A program made the position numbers and the translations under genes. The notes beneath the pieces are model-generated. The model was given only the letters and a program-made list of their open reading frames with translations, made no database searches and was not told the DNA's origin. A stretch of DNA of 7,703 nucleotides from Gemmatimonadota bacterium (GTDB lineage Bacteria; Gemmatimonadota; Gemmatimonadetes; Longimicrobiales; Gaopeijiaceae): positions 1 through 7,703 of the forward strand of contig JAHEKK010000138.1 in the NCBI GenBank assembly GCA_024638395.1. The letters are read 5' to 3'. This document shows positions 1 to 4,922 of this stretch, piece by piece. Each line of letters begins with the position of its first letter. Positions within the stretch are counted from its first letter, which is position 1.

Positions 1-1671
1 GTCCACTTCCTGATGACGTACCTGACGACCTCCGTCTCCGAGCGTGTGGTTGCGGATCTCCGCAGGGACCTCTTCGACCATCTGGTGGGCTTGGCGCCCG
101 GGTTTTTCGAGACCGGTCGCATAGGAGAACTAGGATCTCGGTTCTCATCTGACGCCGGCCGGATCCAGGATGTGATTCGCTTCGGGATCCCAGAGCTGGT
201 GCGCCAGGGGCTCTATCTGGCCGGGGCCATCGTACTGGTGACGATCACCCACGCCAAGCTGACGCTCATCACCATGATCGCCATTCCCTTCGCAGCGGCC
301 GTCGGGATGGCCTTCGGGCGACGAGTGAAGCGCTTCAGCACGAGAGTGCAGGATTCGTTGGCATTGGCCGTCGCCCGGGCGGAGCAGGTCTTCACCCAGA
401 TCCGGGTGGTCCAGAGCTTCGGTCAGGCCCGGGCCGAGAGCCATGAGTTCAGCCTCGAAATGGACCGGATCCGGGACACAGGGTTGGAGCGGGGCGAGGC
501 GCGGGCCGTCCTGGTGGGGGTCGTCACCTTCACTGCCTTCGCCGCCGTCGTGGTCGTTCTGTGGCAGGGCGGGCGCCTCGTCCTGGCCGGCGATCTCACC
601 CCGGGCACCCTGGTGGCCTTCCTGCTTTACGCGGTGACCATCGCCGGGGCCATCACGTCCCTCGCCGGCTTCTGGAGCAACTTCCAGGAGGCGGCCGGCT
701 CGGCGGAGCGCATCTTCGAGCTTCTCGACTCCCAGGACACCATCGTCGAGCGGCCGACGCCGAGGCTCCTGGAAAACCCCAGGGGCGCCGTTCGCTTCCA
801 GGACGTCTGGTTCCGGTACGGGCCGGAGCAACCGTGGGTTCTGGAGGGGGTGAATCTCGAGTTGCTACCTGGTACGACCGTGGCGCTCGTGGGCGTGTCC
901 GGTGCCGGAAAAAGCACCGTCGCCAGCCTCCTCCCGCGGTTCTACGACGTGACCGCGGGGTGGATCACGATCGACGGGACGGACATTCGCGACATGTCCC
1001 TGGAGCAGCTCCGGGGCCTCATCGGCATCGTGCCGCAGGAGCCCATGCTCTTTGCTGGGACGATTCGCGAAAACCTCCTCTATGCGCGGCCTGGGGCCAC
1101 GGGCGCCGAGGTGCTGGAAGCCGCGAAGCTGGCCCACGCGGACGGGTTCATCCGGGGGTTTCCCGAGGGATTCGATCAGCGTGTGGGCGAGCGCGGCGTG
1201 ACCCTGAGCGCCGGGCAGCGCCAGCGGATCGCCATTGCCAGGATGTTTCTCAGGCGGCCCCGCATCCTCCTGCTGGATGAAGCTTCCAGCGCTCTGGACG
1301 CCGAGAGTGAAGGGTTGGTCCAGGACGCTCTGTCACGGCTCATGGCAAAGTCCACGACGTTGGTGATCGCACACCGCCTCTCGACGGTGATGGCGGCAGA
1401 CTGGATCGCCGTCCTGGACGAGGGGCGCATTCGCGCCAAGGGGCGTCATCCGGACCTTCTCCGCCGGTCCTTCGTGTACCAACGCCTATACCGGCGCCAG
1501 TGGCAGGCCGCCGCCCGAAAAGTGGAGTGGCCGAGCTACGCTACCCCTGCCGCCGATGCGCCCGAAGTCGTGGACTGGTCGAACATCCCCTCGGCGGGGG
1601 CGGAGGAGCTGTCATCCCCTGCCGTCGATGAGTCCGGGCCCGAGACGTTGCCGTTCTCCAGCCAGGCGTAA
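1..1671 (+). CDS. ABC exporter half-transporter (TMD-NBD fusion), 5' truncated by window edge
   Basis: This is the permease-ATPase fusion of an ABCB-type (TAP/MsbA/BmrA-like) exporter. It would work as a dimer in the inner membrane and use ATP hydrolysis to export a lipid, drug or peptide; the substrate cannot be told. The frame is open to base 1, and the first Met (base 13) lies just after where TM2 would be, so about 70-90 N-terminal residues with TM1 and TM2 are missing. Counting from that Met: the FFETGRIGEL coupling region is at 31-40, membrane segments are near 67-98, 165-190 and 198-222, and the A-loop Tyr is 269. Walker A (GVSGAGKST) is 294-302, the Q-loop Gln 342, the signature LSAGQ 398-402, Walker B with catalytic Glu423 at 417-423, the D-loop SALD 426-429, and the H-loop His 454. 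All catalytic elements are intact. LSAGQ in place of LSGGQ is a common variant in exporters. The core ends near residue 504; the last ~47 residues are a low-complexity acidic, Pro/Ser-rich tail encoded opposite the acyl-CoA dehydrogenase 3' end. Confidence 0.95.
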   Translation, partial: VHFLMTYLTTSVSERVVADLRRDLFDHLVGLAPGFFETGRIGELGSRFSSDAGRIQDVIRFGIPELVRQGLYLAGAIVLVTITHAKLTLITMIAIPFAAAVGMAFGRRVKRFSTRVQDSLALAVARAEQVFTQIRVVQSFGQARAESHEFSLEMDRIRDTGLERGEARAVLVGVVTFTAFAAVVVVLWQGGRLVLAGDLTPGTLVAFLLYAVTIAGAITSLAGFWSNFQEAAGSAERIFELLDSQDTIVERPTPRLLENPRGAVRFQDVWFRYGPEQPWVLEGVNLELLPGTTVALVGVSGAGKSTVASLLPRFYDVTAGWITIDGTDIRDMSLEQLRGLIGIVPQEPMLFAGTIRENLLYARPGATGAEVLEAAKLAHADGFIRGFPEGFDQRVGERGVTLSAGQRQRIAIARMFLRRPRILLLDEASSALDAESEGLVQDALSRLMAKSTTLVIAHRLSTVMAADWIAVLDEGRIRAKGRHPDLLRRSFVYQRLYRRQWQAAARKVEWPSYATPAADAPEVVDWSNIPSAGAEELSSPAVDESGPETLPFSSQA

Positions 1672-3482
1672 CGACCCTCCAACGTGCGCTGAGCCAGCCG
1701 GTAGGTCCGGGAGTCCTCGTTGCGGAACAACTCCCGGAAATGGCCGCGGATGCGGAGCCGGGCCAGCCTGCAAGCATGATCCGCCAGCTCGTGGGCTGTC
1801 AGGTCGGCGGGATCTTGCCGGGTTCGGCGGGCTGCGCTGACACAGCAAGCCGTCATCACGAAGAGCTCGCTACCGATATCCACCAACCTGCCCAGAACGG
1901 CCTGGCGCTTCTCCAGCCCCGGCCCGAATCGGACCATGGCGTAGAAGAGGCTCCGGGCAAGTCGACGGGCGGTACGGTCCACATACCGGAGATGCCCGGC
2001 CAGCGGGCCGAACTCGCCGTACCGCGGCCACCGGCCCCAGCCGAGCCACCGGGTCGGATACCAGCCCGCGTAGAAGACCCCTGCCTTCAGCGCGGCCGCG
2101 ATCCGGCGCCCCATGGGGGCTCGGGGATTGACCATGTCACCGGCTACGGCCAGGTGCCGGTCGACAGCCTCACGGGCGATGAACAGCCGCATGATCTCGC
2201 TGGAGCCCTCGAAGATCAGGTTGATGCGCATGTCCCTTACCATGCGCTCCAGGGGTGCGGGCATCTCGCCCCGGGCTTTGAGGGACGCAGCGGTCTCGTA
2301 CCCCCGCCCACCTCGGATCTGGAGGGCGTCGTTGACCAGCACCCAAGCCTTCTCGCTGTGCCAGAGTTTGCCCGCGGCGGCTTCGAGTCGGATGTCGAAC
2401 CGTTTGGCATCGGACATGGCCGCCGTCAGCTCGACCACGGCGTCCATGGCGAAGGTGTCCGCCGTCATCCTGCCCAACATCTGGGCCACGGCGTCATGCT
2501 TGCCCACCGGCGCTCCCCACTGCACGCGCTCTGCCGCCCACTTCCGCGAAACCTCGACGCAGGTCTTGGCCCCGGCCGTGCAGAACGCAGGAAGGGCCAG
2601 CCGACCCGTATTCAGGGTGATGAGGGCGAGCTTGAGTCCAAGCCCCTCGCCCCAAAGCAGGTTCTCCTTCGGCACCTTCACGTTGCGGAAGTGCATGACG
2701 CCGTTGGAGATCCCGTGGAGTCCCATGAACCGGCAGATGTGGCCGACCTCGACGCCTTCCCAATCGCGCTCGACGATGAAGGCCGAGATGGGCCGCTTCG
2801 ACTTCACACCCTCCCGGGGTGGCGTCCGGGCCATGACCACCATCAGATCTGCACGGGGACCGTTGGTGGTCCAGAGCTTCTCTCCGTTGAGGACGTAGTG
2901 GCTCCCGTCCTCCGAGAGTTCGGCAACGGTCGACATGTTGGCGGGATCGGATCCAACCTCGGCCTCGGTCAGCGCGAAGGCCGACAGGGCCCCCTTCGCC
3001 AGGCGGGGCAGGTACTTCTGCTTCTGCTCCTCCGTCCCGAAAAGAACCAGTGGCGTGGGGACGCCGATGGATTGGTGAGCCGAGAGGAAGGCCCCGGTGG
3101 ATGCGCAACGGCTCGATACGATGGCGAGGGCGCGGTTGTACGACACCTGAGAGAGGGCAAGACCACCGTACTGCTGTGGGATTTTGATCCCGAAAGCCCC
3201 CAGCTCGGCCAGACCCTCCAGAACGGCATCCGGCACCCATCCCTCCTGGTCGAAGGCGTCACCGTCGATGTGCTCGTTCGCGAAGGTCTCGAGACGCGCA
3301 AGGAAGTCGGCAGCCCGCGTCTGCTCTTCCGCGTCGGGCTCCGGATGGGGATGGATGAGGGACAGGGACAGGCTACCTGCGAACAACTCCTTCATGAAGC
3401 TGCGCTGTTTCCATTGCTCTTCGCGGGCCGCCTCGGCGACCGCGCGGGACTCGTCCTCGGTGGCGAATCGATTGTCGCTCAT
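1536..3482 (-). CDS. Acyl-CoA dehydrogenase, very-long-chain (VLCAD/ACAD9-like), 648 aa
   Basis: This FAD enzyme would carry out the first step of beta-oxidation, forming the trans-2-enoyl-CoA from a probably long-chain acyl-CoA and passing electrons to an electron-transfer flavoprotein. The N-terminal helical domain is ~55-165 and follows a lead-in (residues 27-45) ending in LIHP that looks native to such proteins. The FAD/substrate beta domain holds FALTEAEVGSDP (169-180) and LWTTNGP (203-209). The C-terminal helical domain contains QIRGGRGY (388-395) and the catalytic base in FEGSSEI (Glu425). At 648 aa it is much longer than short- or medium-chain enzymes (~380-400 aa). The extra helical region (~445-610) matches the extension of mitochondrial VLCAD/ACAD9, which mediates membrane association, and carries a Trp-rich patch at 474-485. 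The start is ATG at 3482 with Shine-Dalgarno GAGGG (3490-3494) seven bases upstream; the frame stays open further upstream, but only inside the phospholipase gene. The start overlaps the phospholipase stop by four bases. The last ~37 residues are Ser/Ala-rich and overlap the exporter gene on the other strand. The chain-length preference is inferred. Confidence 0.95.
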   Translation of the reverse strand: MSDNRFATEDESRAVAEAAREEQWKQRSFMKELFAGSLSLSLIHPHPEPDAEEQTRAADFLARLETFANEHIDGDAFDQEGWVPDAVLEGLAELGAFGIKIPQQYGGLALSQVSYNRALAIVSSRCASTGAFLSAHQSIGVPTPLVLFGTEEQKQKYLPRLAKGALSAFALTEAEVGSDPANMSTVAELSEDGSHYVLNGEKLWTTNGPRADLMVVMARTPPREGVKSKRPISAFIVERDWEGVEVGHICRFMGLHGISNGVMHFRNVKVPKENLLWGEGLGLKLALITLNTGRLALPAFCTAGAKTCVEVSRKWAAERVQWGAPVGKHDAVAQMLGRMTADTFAMDAVVELTAAMSDAKRFDIRLEAAAGKLWHSEKAWVLVNDALQIRGGRGYETAASLKARGEMPAPLERMVRDMRINLIFEGSSEIMRLFIAREAVDRHLAVAGDMVNPRAPMGRRIAAALKAGVFYAGWYPTRWLGWGRWPRYGEFGPLAGHLRYVDRTARRLARSLFYAMVRFGPGLEKRQAVLGRLVDIGSELFVMTACCVSAARRTRQDPADLTAHELADHACRLARLRIRGHFRELFRNEDSRTYRLAQRTLEGRYAWLENGNVSGPDSSTAGDDSSSAPAEGMFDQSTTSGASAAGVA

Positions 3483-3494
3483 GCTTTGTCCCTC
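3479..3494 (-). promoter_or_regulatory. ATGA stop/start overlap with Shine-Dalgarno (translational coupling)
   Basis: The TGA of the phospholipase (3479-3481) and the ATG of the acyl-CoA dehydrogenase (3480-3482) share bases in an ATGA quartet. A GAGGG ribosome binding site lies at 3490-3494, seven bases before the ATG and inside the end of the phospholipase gene. This arrangement favours re-initiation by the terminating ribosome and near-equal synthesis of both proteins, and it fixes the dehydrogenase start. Confidence 0.85.
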
Positions 3495-4690
3495 ACTGAG
3501 GCCCCTTGCACCTGGCGGCTGGCTGGTGCTCCCGGGGCGATGAGTCTGGACAGGTCGTCGAAGTGCTCCTCGGCGTCGGCCTCGCCAACGGCGATCAACT
3601 CCTGAAGATAGTTCGGCTGGAACATCACGAGGCTCAAGAAGTCGGGGGAATCCGTCTCCTTGGTGCCCAATCCGCGCGTAAGAAACCGGAACGCCTTGGG
3701 AAGCTCGGGCTCGTACTGGTTGGCCAGCTTCCCCAGGTCGACCGACGGCCGCATGGTCACCAGGCGAATAGGACGCATACCCATTCGATCCTCCCGGTTG
3801 GGAATCCCCTCCAAGAGGCCGTTGATTCGGCGGAGGCGGTGGGCGTCCTGGTCGAGGAGATCCAGGAATACGGCATTCATGAGCACTCCAGCGATCTGTG
3901 CTGGAGGTGGATACCCCGCCACGGATGGGACGTTCGCCTCCGCGAAGGTGCGATCGTGGCGGGTACTGATGGCGAGGATGCGAGCCGCCCCCAGATGCAG
4001 GGCCGGCGAGAGGGGCGCCGTCAGCCGGATCCCGCCGTCCCCGTACCACTCCGCGCCGATCTGCACCGCCGGGAACATGAGGGGCAGAGCCGCCGATGCC
4101 ATCACGTGCTCGATGGTCATCGTGGTGACCCGGGACCGCCGATTCGGCCTCTCCCAGTGGGCGATGCCCCTTCCCTGGACCCAGGTCACGGATTGGCCGG
4201 TGGAATAGTTGCTGGTGCTCAGTGCGACGGCCTTCAGCCGACCCGTCTCCAGGTTGTATCGGATCCCTGTGATCTCGGACTTCACCGCATGAAGCGCCTC
4301 CGTCAGGAAGCCCCTGAGGGGGTCCGTGTCCACCAGACCCCGGACCCTGATGACTCCCCCGCTGCCTCCCGAGACCAGTTGCTTGCTCCATCTGAGGACC
4401 TGTCGATAGAGCGACCTGAAGTCGGTCCGGAACACGTCGTCGACGGTCAGGTGGGACCAGAGTTGGCCGAGCTCCTGTCCGGCCTGCCGAAACGTACCGT
4501 GGTGGGCGGCAAGATGGGCCGCGTTGATGGCCCCGGCGCTCACCCCGGTGATGATGGGAATCGAGAGATCGGGGAACTTCCTGGAAAGAAAGCGGAGTAC
4601 GCCCACCTGATAGGCGGCCCGGGCCCCGCCTCCGGTGAGAACCAGGCCCAGGTCGCCGGGACCCTGCTGGGGCCCGTCAGGAATTATCAC
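3479..4690 (-). CDS. Patatin-like phospholipase / acyl hydrolase, 403 aa
   Basis: This is a serine lipid acyl hydrolase with a Ser-Asp dyad, expected to cleave acyl chains from phospholipids or other lipid esters. The oxyanion-hole motif is LTGGGARAAYQVG (18-30). The nucleophile is Ser51 in GVSAG (49-53) and the dyad Asp is Asp218 in GDGG (217-220). MASAALPLMFPAV (197-209) is also typical of the fold. No signal peptide is visible, so it is probably cytosolic or peripheral at the membrane. The start is GTG at 4690. Between it and the upstream in-frame stop at 4778-4780 I find no other ATG, GTG or TTG, so this is the earliest possible start, and it leaves a normal ~14-residue lead into the first strand. 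The candidate Shine-Dalgarno GAGGA (4702-4706) sits 11 bases upstream, inside one arm of an inverted repeat. The stop overlaps the dehydrogenase start as ATGA, which suggests a two-gene operon in which released fatty acids feed beta-oxidation (inference). The head group and regiospecificity cannot be read from sequence. Confidence 0.94.
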   Translation of the reverse strand: MIIPDGPQQGPGDLGLVLTGGGARAAYQVGVLRFLSRKFPDLSIPIITGVSAGAINAAHLAAHHGTFRQAGQELGQLWSHLTVDDVFRTDFRSLYRQVLRWSKQLVSGGSGGVIRVRGLVDTDPLRGFLTEALHAVKSEITGIRYNLETGRLKAVALSTSNYSTGQSVTWVQGRGIAHWERPNRRSRVTTMTIEHVMASAALPLMFPAVQIGAEWYGDGGIRLTAPLSPALHLGAARILAISTRHDRTFAEANVPSVAGYPPPAQIAGVLMNAVFLDLLDQDAHRLRRINGLLEGIPNREDRMGMRPIRLVTMRPSVDLGKLANQYEPELPKAFRFLTRGLGTKETDSPDFLSLVMFQPNYLQELIAVGEADAEEHFDDLSRLIAPGAPASRQVQGASVRDKA

Positions 4691-4888
4691 GATGCACCGC
4701 GTCCTCGGAGTAGGAGGCGCGAAGTCCGAGGAAGCTCTCCTTGAGGGCGTCCCTGGCGTCGGCTGGCACGGAAAGGTTCATTCAAGTGAGGGTTGGAGCG
4801 AGGCCGGTTTCCACCCCATCGAATCCCGGTTACGGAGGAGCAGTTTCGTGGGCGACCCAGGGAGCGTCAACTTGAGGCCCTCGTACGG
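4691..4888. promoter_or_regulatory. Divergent intergenic region between the phospholipase and cytochrome genes
   Basis: These 198 bases separate the GTG of the leftward phospholipase gene from the ATG of the rightward cytochrome gene, so the promoters of both transcription units should lie here or in the first bases of either gene. I see no convincing -35/-10 pair in either direction, which is common in GC-rich bacteria. What can be seen is an 8-base perfect inverted repeat at 4702-4709 and 4725-4732, and a strong GGAGGAG Shine-Dalgarno at 4834-4840 that serves a GTG in a different frame from the cytochrome. Divergent placement would allow shared control, but this is inferred from layout only. 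Confidence 0.6.
4702..4732 (-). promoter_or_regulatory. Inverted repeat overlapping the phospholipase ribosome binding site
   Basis: On the minus strand TCCTCGGA (4732-4725) and TCCGAGGA (4709-4702) are perfectly complementary and separated by 15 bases. The downstream arm contains GAGGA, the only plausible Shine-Dalgarno for the GTG at 4690. Folded in the mRNA, the 8-base stem would block ribosome binding. As DNA, the half-sites are 23 bases centre to centre, about two helical turns, so an operator is equally possible. No switch partner or alternative fold was established. Confidence 0.4.
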
Positions 4889-4922
4889 ATGGTCTCTCCT
4901 GGGGCAAGGGTCTCGGTGCTGA
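4848..4922 (+). CDS. Candidate 24-residue leader peptide overlapping the cytochrome start
   Basis: A GTG at 4848 follows the best Shine-Dalgarno in the region (GGAGGAG at 4834-4840, seven-base spacer) and opens a 24-codon frame ending in TGA at 4920-4922. The frame is +1 relative to the cytochrome gene, and the cytochrome ATG (4889) lies inside it, so ribosomes ending here would finish about 30 bases past that start. The peptide contains a NLRPSYGWSLL stretch and ends in Cys, and resembles nothing I know. It may be a leader coupled to cytochrome translation, or chance. No coding evidence beyond the ribosome binding site supports it. Confidence 0.25.
   Translation: MGDPGSVNLRPSYGWSLLGQGSRC

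Noticed and set aside
1207..1221. LSAGQ instead of LSGGQ in the ABC signature as a sign of a degenerate ATPase site
   Set aside because: LSAGQ is a frequent functional variant in exporters, and Walker A, the Walker B Glu, the Q-loop and the H-loop are all intact.
1740..3605. 621-codon open frame on the plus strand opposite the acyl-CoA dehydrogenase
   Set aside because: It is antisense to a clear dehydrogenase with motifs along its whole length; the translation is low in hydrophobic order and has no recognisable domain. High GC produces long antisense frames.
3483..4391. Upstream extension of the dehydrogenase frame to an apparent start at 4391
   Set aside because: The extra 303 codons lie inside the phospholipase gene in another frame, have no protein-like motifs, and the ATG at 3482 has a proper ribosome binding site.
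3506..4744. 412-codon plus-strand frame opposite the phospholipase
   Set aside because: It is antisense to a gene with an intact oxyanion hole, GVSAG and DGG, and its translation shows no domain; a GC-driven shadow.
4764..4780. Possible sigma-54 promoter at TGGCACG
   Set aside because: The -24 element is perfect, but at the required distance there is TT instead of the essential -12 GC.
4793..4888. TTG at 4793 as the cytochrome start (849 aa)
   Set aside because: It would put 32 charged residues before the signal peptide and its purine-rich stretch directly abuts the TTG with no spacer. The ATG at 4889 starts the signal peptide correctly.
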